DNA from: Bacteroidaceae bacterium
GTDB taxonomy: Bacteria; Bacteroidota; Bacteroidia; Bacteroidales; Bacteroidaceae
Length of the DNA: 5,351 nt
Assembly (NCBI GenBank): GCA_017548225.1
Contig: JAFYMV010000128.1
Coordinates: 1 to 5,351 of the forward strand
Direction of reading: 5' to 3'
The notes under the pieces are model-generated. The model saw only the letters and a list, made by a program, of their open reading frames with translations, was not told the origin of the DNA and searched no databases. The position numbers and the translations under genes are program-made. Numbering within the stretch: the stretch's first letter is position 1; the number at the start of each line of letters is the position of its first letter. Below are positions 1-4,819 of the stretch, piece after piece.

Positions 1-1
1 C

Positions 2-544
2 AACGATAATAGCGGTCTAACAGTAAAATGCGAGGTAACCGTACAAAAGAATCAGCTCACAAGCCTTACCATCAACAAGACAAAAGCCACACTCACCGAG
101 GGAGACTCTATAACGCTGACCGTGAAGACCAAGCCCTCATCAGCTCCCGACCACTCTGTAACATGGAGCAGTAGCGACGAGAATATTGCCACCGTCGATT
201 CTACAGGTAAGGTGATGGCTATCGCTGAAGGCAAAGCTATCATTACCGTTACTGCTAACGATGGTAGTGGACTGACCGCAACATGCGAGGTAACCGTACA
301 AAAGAAAGAGTCAGGTATCTTTACCACATCTACTACTACCCTATCTATACAAGCCGTAGATGGTACCATTACCATTGATGGTCTTGCCCAAGGCTCGATA
401 GTTAGCGTATACAACACCATAGGTAAACTGATTGCTACAGCTACTGCCACTAACAGCACTATAGGCATCAACACAGGACTTACCAAAGGGCATATTGCTA
501 TTGTTATGGTAGACACCCATTGCGTAAAGGTGCAGATGAAATAA
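2..544 (+). CDS. Secreted BIG2 (Ig-like) repeat protein, C-terminal part
   Basis: The frame is open from the left edge, so the N terminus lies outside the window; 180 residues remain. Residues 1-16 are the end of one bacterial Ig-like domain. Residues 17-101 form a complete second one with BIG2 hallmarks: an L-x-L-x-x-G-type first half, then VTWSSSDENIATVD, then G-K-V-x-A-x-x-x-G-x-A-x-I-T-V, ending in CEVTVQKK. A short T/S-rich linker (about 102-112) leads to a tail at about 113-180 with the pattern V-S-V-Y-N-x-x-G-K-L-I followed by a basic end, VKVQMK. That resembles type A C-terminal sorting domains of the type IX secretion system, though it is a poor match (GHIAIVMV where GVYIVKV is usual). 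BIG2 domains are generally found in extracellular or adhesin-like proteins. An exported or surface-attached role is inferred; the substrate or partner is unknown. A strong terminator follows the stop. Confidence 0.85.
   Translation, partial: NDNSGLTVKCEVTVQKNQLTSLTINKTKATLTEGDSITLTVKTKPSSAPDHSVTWSSSDENIATVDSTGKVMAIAEGKAIITVTANDGSGLTATCEVTVQKKESGIFTTSTTTLSIQAVDGTITIDGLAQGSIVSVYNTIGKLIATATATNSTIGINTGLTKGHIAIVMVDTHCVKVQMK
28..306 (+). repeat. Tandem BIG2 domain repeat, 255-bp period
   Basis: A 24-base block at 28-51 recurs without mismatch at 283-306, exactly 255 bases (85 codons) later. The preceding bases (2-19 versus 257-274) are also clearly related. This is the DNA trace of tandem BIG2 domains, and the left edge of the window cuts into the array. 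The identity at the domain junction suggests fairly recent duplication or homogenisation. Confidence 0.8.
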
Positions 545-565
545 AGGAATCCCCTATTTTTCAAC

Positions 566-606
566 AAAGATACCGTGCCGACAACCACTCCGGCACGGTA
601 TTTTTC
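566..606 (+). terminator. Intrinsic terminator of the BIG2 protein gene
   Basis: A perfect 10-bp GC-rich stem (TACCGTGCCG at 571-580, CGGCACGGTA at 591-600) with a 10-nt loop is followed directly by TTTTTC. A-rich bases on the 5' side (566-570) can pair with the T tract and extend the stem to about 15 bp, so it may also act on the opposite strand. It lies 22 nt past the stop codon and insulates the sigma factor gene from the upstream transcript. Confidence 0.92.
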
Positions 607-614
607 ATTTGCGT

Positions 615-672
615 TAGGGGATAAACTATCAAAAGAGGGGGTAATATTGTCCAAATGTCAGTTTATCCCCTA
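615..672. promoter_or_regulatory. 13-bp inverted repeat upstream of the sigma gene (possible operator)
   Basis: TAGGGGATAAACT at 615-627 is matched perfectly by its reverse complement AGTTTATCCCCTA at 660-672, with 32 nt between. The pair lies between the upstream terminator and the putative sigma-gene promoter, roughly 55 to 115 nt upstream of the expected transcription start. A looser third half-site (GTTTTATCAACCCCTA, 728-743) sits in the expected leader. There is no T tract after the second arm, so it is unlikely to be a terminator. A protein-binding site is inferred; the regulator is unknown. Confidence 0.5.
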
Positions 673-714
673 TTAATTGATTGTTTTTAGGCTCACGGAG
701 GTATTCATTCCCAC

Positions 715-722
715 TACTTTTG
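715..722 (+). promoter_or_regulatory. Bacteroidota-type -7 element of the sigma gene
   Basis: TACTTTTG fits the TAnnTTTG element used by the primary sigma factor of this phylum. Transcription would begin near 726-730, giving a leader of about 30 nt. No TTTG stands at the usual 19-21 nt upstream, so the promoter may be weak or need an activator, which would fit the inverted repeat upstream. The leader is A-rich before the ATG and has no clear Shine-Dalgarno site. Confidence 0.5.
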
Positions 723-756
723 TCGCAGTTTTATCAACCCCTAAAAAGAAACGGAT

Positions 757-1257
757 ATGAACGACAAATTTGACAAAGACCTCGTTGCTGTACAGGATGA
801 ACTCTTACGCTACGCTTACAAGTTGACCATGGATCGCGAAGAAGCCAATGACCTATTACAAGAGACTTCACTCAAGGCACTTGACAATCGCGATAAGTAC
901 ACCCCCGACACCAACTTCAAGGGGTGGGTATACACCATCATGCGCAATATATTTATAAATAATTACCGCAAGACCGTGCGCGACCAGACTTTCGTAGACC
1001 ACACCGATAACCTCTTCCACCTGTCTTTGCCGCAAGATGCTGGATTCGAAAGTACCGAGAGCGCATATGACACCAAAGAGATACGCCGTGCAGTGAACGC
1101 ACTACCCAAAGAATATCGAATACCCTTTGCCATGCATGTATCGGGCTTCAAATACCGCGAGATTGCTGACAAGCTATCTCTTCCTCTCGGCACAGTCAAA
1201 AGCCGTATCTTCTTTACCCGCCAGCGATTGCAGATGCAGTTAAAGGACTTCAGATAA
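757..1257 (+). CDS. RNA polymerase ECF-type sigma-70 factor
   Basis: This 166-residue protein has the compact two-domain form of ECF sigma factors. Region 2 spans about residues 12-75: the acidic helix DREEANDLLQETSLKAL, then NFKGWVYTIMRNIFINNYRK, which carries the core-binding and -10 recognition helices. Region 4 spans about 107-162, with a helix-turn-helix in YREIADKLSLPLGTVKSRIF that would contact the -35 region. Regions 3 and 1.1 are absent, as expected. It directs RNA polymerase to a subset of promoters, often in envelope or oxidative stress responses; the regulon cannot be read from the sequence. The gene stands alone: terminators flank it on both sides and no anti-sigma gene with a membrane segment follows, so control may be transcriptional or by a distant partner. 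The ATG at 757 is the natural start, given the usual N-terminal length. The family is certain, the specific role is not. Confidence 0.95.
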   Translation: MNDKFDKDLVAVQDELLRYAYKLTMDREEANDLLQETSLKALDNRDKYTPDTNFKGWVYTIMRNIFINNYRKTVRDQTFVDHTDNLFHLSLPQDAGFESTESAYDTKEIRRAVNALPKEYRIPFAMHVSGFKYREIADKLSLPLGTVKSRIFFTRQRLQMQLKDFR

Positions 1258-1275
1258 CAAAGATACATCAGCCCC

Positions 1276-1330
1276 CCCCACAACCTCATCAGCGCCTGTT
1301 TACAAACTTGTCGTTGGTGGGGTTTATTTT
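1276..1330 (+). terminator. Probable terminator of the sigma factor gene
   Basis: CCCCACAAC (1276-1284) pairs with GTTGGTGGGG (1313-1322) in a 9-bp stem with one bulged G and a long 28-nt loop, followed by the T-rich run TTTATTTTCTTT. The 5' arm lies in a run of eight C residues (1272-1279). The long loop makes this less certain than the terminator at 566-606, but its place 18 nt after the stop codon fits. Confidence 0.6.
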
Positions 1331-1612
1331 CTTTATATCCGGCCTTGTTCTATGAAGAAAATACCAGCACTTTCTTAATATTCACTCGTTGAGAATTGGC
1401 ATTCCGCTCGAGTTACACAAATTTTAGCAACTTTGTCGTAGAAGATACGCAGCGCCTCGGGATAAAGAATAAAACTTTTATTTTGTTCTCCACTCGGCTG
1501 CACTAACTTTAATCTATGCTCGCATAGTTTTAAATTAGGCTGCGGATCAGAACCTTTAGGTCGACGCCCGAAGATAAAAATCGAAGGGGCTAAAGTCAAA
1601 TGCTCAAATAAA
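1331..1612 (+). repeat. Non-coding region with diverged promoter-like repeats
   Basis: I see no credible gene here. Two stretches resemble the intact promoter further right (1613-1645). Copy A (1395-1426) has ATTGG, then CATTCCGCTCG, then AAATTTTA where the -7 element should be. Copy B (1482-1511) has TTTG, then CACTCGG, then CTGCACTAACTTTA. Both copies lack the final G of TAnnTTTG, and copy B has an 18-nt spacer instead of 20. Between them lie an AT palindrome (AATAAAA-C-TTTTATT, 1468-1482) and an imperfect hairpin (1508-1534, core CTATGC/GCATAG). A minimal 8-codon reading frame, MKKIPALS, at 1352-1378 has no support as a gene. From memory, similar CGCTCG...TGCACTA...TTTG stretches are frequent between genes in Bacteroidales genomes. 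Confidence 0.6.
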
Positions 1613-1644
1613 TTTGGCATTTCGCTCGCCTTGCACTAATTTTG
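1613..1644 (+). promoter_or_regulatory. Consensus Bacteroidota promoter of the DUF59 gene
   Basis: TTTG at 1613-1616, a 20-nt spacer, and TAATTTTG at 1637-1644 match the phylum's TTTG/N19-21/TAnnTTTG promoter at every fixed position. The expected start of transcription, about 4-8 nt after the last G, falls at 1648-1652, next to the ATG at 1653. The transcript would therefore have little or no 5' leader. This is also the best preserved member (copy C) of the repeat family described to its left. Confidence 0.8.
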
Positions 1645-1652
1645 TCCCTTGT

Positions 1653-1976
1653 ATGATGACAGAAGATGAGAAATTGGCGTTACAAGAACGCATTATCGAA
1701 GCACTGAAAACAGTGTACGACCCCGAGATACCGGTCAACATCTATGACCTCGGACTGATATACCGCATCGAGCTGATGGATGACGGCCGTGCCGAAGTGG
1801 ACATGACACTTACCGCTCCTAACTGCCCTGCTGCAGACTTTATTATGGAGGATGTGCGCATGCGTGTTGAAGGTATCACAGGAATCACCTCCGCTACCAT
1901 CAACCTCGTATTTGAGCCTGAATGGGACAAAGAGATGATGAGCGAGGAGGCAAAGCTTGAGTTAGGATTTTTGTAA
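1653..1976 (+). CDS. MIP18/DUF59-family Fe-S cluster assembly (SUF-associated) protein
   Basis: The protein has 107 residues, the normal size for a stand-alone DUF59 domain. After an N-terminal helix it shows the family signature DPEIPVNIYDLGLIY (residues 23-37) and the TAPNCPA loop (54-60), whose cysteine C58 is the conserved residue linked to Fe-S handling. It ends in EEAKLELGFL. In bacteria, such proteins (the SufT and SUF-associated group) help mature or deliver Fe-S clusters to target enzymes in the cytoplasm. No other suf gene is in the window. The frame is open further upstream from TTG 1614, but that codon lies inside the promoter. ATG 1653, or ATG 1656 directly after it, gives the usual N terminus. 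There is no Shine-Dalgarno site. The gap to lpxH is only 40 nt without a terminator, so co-transcription is likely. Confidence 0.93.
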   Translation: MMTEDEKLALQERIIEALKTVYDPEIPVNIYDLGLIYRIELMDDGRAEVDMTLTAPNCPAADFIMEDVRMRVEGITGITSATINLVFEPEWDKEMMSEEAKLELGFL

Positions 1977-2016
1977 TCACACACTACAATAATTCATAAA
2001 TTCAGAATTAATCAAC

Positions 2017-2775
2017 ATGGTTTATTTCATCTCTGACGCACATCTTGGCAGCCGAGCACTCACTTCGATGCGTACACGCGAGCGCCGCTTGGTCAACTTC
2101 CTTGACAGTATCAAGCACAAGGCATCGGCAGTGTACATGTTGGGCGACATGTTCGACTTTTGGTTCGAGTACCATAATGTAGTACCCAAGGGATTCACAC
2201 GATTCTTGGGGAAAGTGTCCGAACTTACTGATATGGGTGTAGAGGTGCATTTCTTTATTGGGAACCACGATCTCTGGTGCAAGCAATACCTCACTGAAGA
2301 GTGTGGCATTATCATGCACTACGAGCCCATGACCATCGATATCGACGGCAAACTATTCTATCTGGCTCATGGCGACGGACTGGGCGACCCCGATAAGAAA
2401 TTCAAGTTTCTGCGTGGGATGTTTCACAACCCTTTCTTGCAGTGGCTATTTGCAGGTGTCCCTGCCCGTTGGGGTATGGAGTTTGGGCTCGAATGGGCCA
2501 AACATAGCCGCTTCAAACACGAGAAAGAGGGTGCTCCCCGATATATGGGCGAGCAGAACGAGCCTCTCATCGTATATTCTAAAGAGTACCTAAAGCAACA
2601 CCCCGATATCAACTACTTCATCTACGGGCACCGCCATATCGAACTTGACTTGATGCTCACTCGCGATGCCCGCCTACTCATCCTGGGCGAATGGATAGAT
2701 TTATGCACTTATGCAGTATTTGATGGAGACACCTTGCGTATGGAAAACTTTATCGAAGGGGAGACACAACCATAA
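2017..2775 (+). CDS. lpxH: UDP-2,3-diacylglucosamine hydrolase (LpxH-type metallophosphoesterase)
   Basis: This 252-residue protein of the calcineurin-like phosphoesterase fold carries every metal-binding motif in order: SDAHLG (D7, H9), GDMFDFWF (D44), GNHD (N83, H84), AHGDG (H118) and YGHRH (H205, H207). The GDxFDFW form and the tryptophan- and basic-rich insertion at about 135-175 (the cap region, with LEWAKHSRFKHEKEG) are typical of LpxH rather than other phosphoesterases. LpxH hydrolyses the pyrophosphate of UDP-2,3-diacylglucosamine to give lipid X and UMP, the fourth step of lipid A synthesis at the inner face of the cytoplasmic membrane. The ATG at 2017 places the first motif six residues in, as is usual. 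The gene follows the DUF59 gene after 40 nt of AT-rich DNA with no separate promoter that I can identify, so it probably shares that transcript. Substrate assignment rests on motifs and is not proven. Confidence 0.92.
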   Translation: MVYFISDAHLGSRALTSMRTRERRLVNFLDSIKHKASAVYMLGDMFDFWFEYHNVVPKGFTRFLGKVSELTDMGVEVHFFIGNHDLWCKQYLTEECGIIMHYEPMTIDIDGKLFYLAHGDGLGDPDKKFKFLRGMFHNPFLQWLFAGVPARWGMEFGLEWAKHSRFKHEKEGAPRYMGEQNEPLIVYSKEYLKQHPDINYFIYGHRHIELDLMLTRDARLLILGEWIDLCTYAVFDGDTLRMENFIEGETQP

Positions 2776-2791
2776 GAAAAGGACTAACGGT

Positions 2792-2867
2792 AACTAACTA
2801 TCCACATATAGCTATTGACCGTTGACAATGAAAACACTAAACTATAAACAATACACTCTAAACATTG
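2792..2867 (+). repeat. AT-rich spacer with degenerate 7-nt periodicity
   Basis: Cytosines occur at 2798, 2805, 2812, 2819 and 2826, then after a 9-nt step at 2835, 2842, 2849, 2856 and 2863. The underlying units are related heptamers such as TATTGAC, CGTTGAC, then AACACTA, AACTATA, AACAATA, CACTCTA and AACATTG, ending at the start of the next gene. No TAnnTTTG element lies in the spacer. TTGACA (2822-2827) and TATAAA (2843-2848) are present 15 nt apart, but they follow the proteobacterial rather than the Bacteroidota pattern. A short inverted repeat AACGGT/ACCGTT (2786-2791, 2818-2823) spans the left half. Confidence 0.55.
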
Positions 2868-2873
2868 AAAACT

Positions 2874-4211
2874 ATGAAACGAATCTTTTCTACCTTATTG
2901 CTTTGTATAGCAACTTGGGGACTTTTCGCTCAAGAGAACAAGCAAGAGATTGTCAAGACAGGTTGGAACTTCGGTCCTCTGCCTGTAGTAGGCTGGGATA
3001 GCGATCTCGGTTTCCAGTATGGAGCTTGCGTCGACATCTTCAATTTTGGCGATGGTAGTAACTACCCCTCGTACAACTACAAGATGAATCTTGAGGCATC
3101 CACCTATACTGGCGGTTCATCACTCCTCCGCTGCTATGGCGACTTCAAGACTCTCATCCCCGATGGTAAGTTGTTCTTTGACTGCACCTACTTCAATGCC
3201 AAGAAATTCGACTTCTACGGTTTCAACGGCTACGCTTCGCCCTACAACCCCGAGTTCCTCCTGTCATTGAATCCCCTAGAAATGCTTGGCGACAACACTT
3301 CAGCATTCTATTGGATGAAGCGCAATCAGTTCCGCCTCGTTACCAGCGTGCAGCGTCGCATCACAGGAAATCTCCACTGGGCTGCAGGTTTTGGCTATTA
3401 CAACATACAGACAGGTAAGGTCAAAATTGACGGCTACGAAAACCAAGTAACCCTGTACGACCTCTACCGTACCACAGGACTTATCCGCGACAATGAGGCC
3501 AACGGAGGCAATGTGCTTCAGTTCAAGGCTGGACTCGTATATGACACCCGTGACCACGATAGCGACCCCACCCGTGGAGTCAACATCGAAGCCACCCTCG
3601 TAGGCACCCCCGATATCATTGACCGTGCAGGCTATAGCAATCTCGGATTTACCTTCGTAGGTAGCCAGTATGTACCCGTATGGGGCGACAAACTCACCTT
3701 TGCCTATCGTCTCGGTGTACAAGCCAAGCTAGCCGGTGAGATTCCCTACTATTTCATCAACAACCTCAATACCCTTTTCTTCCGCAAGGTATACACAGAA
3801 GGACTCGGTGGCAATGCATCCGTTCGTGGCATCAACCGCAATGGCGTGGTGGGTAATGGTATGGCATGGCTCAATACTGAGTTCCGCTGGCGTATTGTCA
3901 ATTTCCGTGCCATCAACCAGAATTTCCACATCGCCCTCAATCCCTTCTTTGATATGGGTCAAGTGATACAACCCTATCGACTCGAAGAGCAGAAGAAGGC
4001 ATACGAAATGCTGGGAGGCGAATACAATCCGCTCAACAAGTACAACCCCTTCTACTCGGGCAATGAGGAGAAACTACATGCCACAGCAGGTTGTGGATTG
4101 AAGATTGTGATGAATCGCAACTTCGTAATCTCCGTAGAGATGGCCCGCGCTCTTGATAGCCGCGATGGTCAAAAGTTGTGGAACAATATCGGTTTCAACT
4201 ACCTCTTTTAA
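2874..4211 (+). CDS. POTRA-less Omp85/BamA-TamA family outer-membrane beta-barrel protein
   Basis: A 445-residue exported protein. Residues 1-19 form a signal peptide (MKR, hydrophobic core, cleavage probably at FA|QENK); the cysteine at 11 is not in a lipobox. Barrel sequence starts almost at once (FGPLPVVGWDSDLGFQYG, about 33-50), so there is no room for POTRA domains. Omp85 hallmarks are YDTRD (223-227) followed by a PTRG turn (232-235), and GGNASVRGI (312-320), the VRG motif of the conserved inward-folded loop. The chain ends in alternating strands and a terminal phenylalanine (FNYLF), as in outer-membrane barrels. Omp85 proteins insert or translocate proteins or lipids across the outer membrane; the task of short POTRA-less members is largely undefined. 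The frame also opens at TTG 2865, but ATG 2874 gives a proper signal peptide and is preferred. It lies 98 nt after lpxH on the same strand, which suggests an envelope role. Confidence 0.88.
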   Translation: MKRIFSTLLLCIATWGLFAQENKQEIVKTGWNFGPLPVVGWDSDLGFQYGACVDIFNFGDGSNYPSYNYKMNLEASTYTGGSSLLRCYGDFKTLIPDGKLFFDCTYFNAKKFDFYGFNGYASPYNPEFLLSLNPLEMLGDNTSAFYWMKRNQFRLVTSVQRRITGNLHWAAGFGYYNIQTGKVKIDGYENQVTLYDLYRTTGLIRDNEANGGNVLQFKAGLVYDTRDHDSDPTRGVNIEATLVGTPDIIDRAGYSNLGFTFVGSQYVPVWGDKLTFAYRLGVQAKLAGEIPYYFINNLNTLFFRKVYTEGLGGNASVRGINRNGVVGNGMAWLNTEFRWRIVNFRAINQNFHIALNPFFDMGQVIQPYRLEEQKKAYEMLGGEYNPLNKYNPFYSGNEEKLHATAGCGLKIVMNRNFVISVEMARALDSRDGQKLWNNIGFNYLF

Positions 4212-4232
4212 AGACTAAAGAAGCCTCCCCCG

Positions 4233-4257
4233 CCCTCCCCAAAAGGGGTGAGTTTTC
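4233..4257 (+). terminator. Possible weak terminator / GC-rich mini-palindrome
   Basis: CCCC-AAAA-GGGG (4237-4248) with two more pairs across a bulge (CT 4235-4236, AG 4251-4252) is followed by TTTTC. The stem is short for a terminator. The sequence also resembles the C-run/G-run mini-palindromes that are frequent between genes in Bacteroidota. An 8-bp inverted match, AGGGGTGA (4244-4251) to TCACCCCT (4326-4333), could form a competing long-range pairing. It lies 21 nt after the Omp85 stop codon. Confidence 0.4.
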
Positions 4258-4337
4258 ATCCATCGTTGAAAAGGAACAGGTTATAGATTTAGGATTCTTG
4301 TGAACCACTAACAAGCATTTCCAAGTCACCCCTCCTT

Positions 4338-4405
4338 GAGCCGACGCGATATGAAAGCATCGGTTGCGACGGCGAGAACGAACTAGTTCTCCAGAAGGAG
4401 TTCTA
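4338..4405 (+). promoter_or_regulatory. Cluster of nested hairpins upstream of the DUF454 gene
   Basis: Three stem-loops adjoin or overlap. The first is 4340-4373: GCCG-A-CGC pairs with GCG-A-CGGC around an A-A mismatch, then GAT/ATC, with GAAA (4353-4356) in the terminal loop. The second is GAGAAC (4374-4379) with GTTCTC (4386-4391); within it GAACTAGTTC (4380-4389) is a perfect 10-bp palindrome. The third is 4384-4405: TAG-TT-CTCC, loop AGAA, GGAG-TT-CTA, symmetric with two T-T mismatches. The second and third share bases 4384-4391 and so exclude each other. No T tract follows, so this is not an ordinary terminator. I do not recognise the element. It may be a structured leader, a small RNA or a repeat of mobile origin. 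No clear promoter was found in the 228-nt gap. Confidence 0.4.
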
Positions 4406-4439
4406 CTAAACATTAAAGGGGATCCGTCAAAGAAGAAGC

Positions 4440-4793
4440 ATGAGATACCTCTATATTATTCTCGGTACTTTCAGTTTAGTTGTGGGCATCATTGGGATAT
4501 TCCTCCCCGTGTTGCCTACAACTCCTTTATTATTGCTTACCGCCTTTTGCTATTACCGCGGTTCGGAGCGCCTTTACGATTGGCTCATGAGGCATCCCTA
4601 CTTGGGTACACACATCAAGAATTTCAGAGAGAATCGTATCATCCCCCGAAAGGCAAAAGTCTATATACTCATCATGCTATGGGCATCGCTTCTCTTCTGT
4701 GCCTATATCCTCTCCCCTATCTGGCTCAAATGCTTGATGATAACCATTGCCATTGGGGTAACATGGCACATACTCTCCTATAAATCAAAATAA
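4440..4793 (+). CDS. DUF454 (YbaN-like) inner-membrane protein
   Basis: This 117-residue membrane protein matches the DUF454 family, of which Escherichia coli YbaN is a member. The N-terminal segment (about 4-24) has the family pattern L-G-x-x-S-x-x-x-G-x-x-G-x-F-L-P, followed by the signature LPTTPLLLLTAFCYYRGS (25-42). A polar stretch follows (RLYDWLMRHPYLGTHIKNF), then two further hydrophobic helices at about 74-91 and 94-112, and a basic tail SYKSK. The likely topology is three or four membrane segments in the cytoplasmic membrane. Its biochemical function is not established. The full length agrees with the family, and the ATG at 4440 begins just before the first helix. There is no Shine-Dalgarno site of normal strength, although AGAAGAAG lies just upstream. 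The gene converges on the acyltransferase gene, with only 26 nt between the stop codons. Confidence 0.9.
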   Translation: MRYLYIILGTFSLVVGIIGIFLPVLPTTPLLLLTAFCYYRGSERLYDWLMRHPYLGTHIKNFRENRIIPRKAKVYILIMLWASLLFCAYILSPIWLKCLMITIAIGVTWHILSYKSK

Positions 4794-4819
4794 TGACTCT
4801 CCCAAGGAGTACCTAGCCA

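Noticed and set aside
52..654. A 200-codon open frame on the minus strand opposite the BIG2 gene
   Set aside because: It mirrors the repetitive, threonine- and valine-rich coding frame on the plus strand, runs through the terminator hairpin, and its protein is a low-complexity V/S/L string matching no family I know.
1272..1279. Run of eight C residues as a phase-variation switch
   Set aside because: It lies after the stop codon of the sigma gene within a terminator arm, so slippage would not change any reading frame.
1375..1620. An 81-codon minus-strand frame in the gap before the DUF59 gene
   Set aside because: It is made up of the diverged promoter-like repeats on the other strand and begins within the consensus promoter; the protein shows no recognisable motif.
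2822..2848. TTGACA and TATAAA as a sigma-70 promoter for the Omp85 gene
   Set aside because: The spacing is 15 nt, the phylum's main sigma factor uses a different consensus, and both words arise from the heptad-periodic pattern.
3300..3722. A 140-codon minus-strand frame inside the Omp85 gene
   Set aside because: The plus-strand frame has clear Omp85 motifs throughout; the reverse frame is a codon-bias shadow.
4274..4303. Bases reading EQVIDLGFL-stop, similar to the KLELGFL-stop end of the DUF59 gene
   Set aside because: A core of about 14 bases is similar (TTAGGATT-TTGT). No upstream DUF59 motif is present in the gap, so chance similarity is more likely than a duplicated gene remnant.
4338..4376. 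Group II intron domain V
   Set aside because: It has an AGC-like start and a GAAA loop, but the stem has an A-A mismatch, the bulge is four bases instead of two, the expected G-U pairing is missing, and there is no intron or maturase nearby.
4364..4783. A 139-codon plus-strand frame overlapping the DUF454 gene
   Set aside because: The DUF454 frame holds the conserved membrane protein signature; the other frame lacks any family features and starts inside the hairpin cluster.
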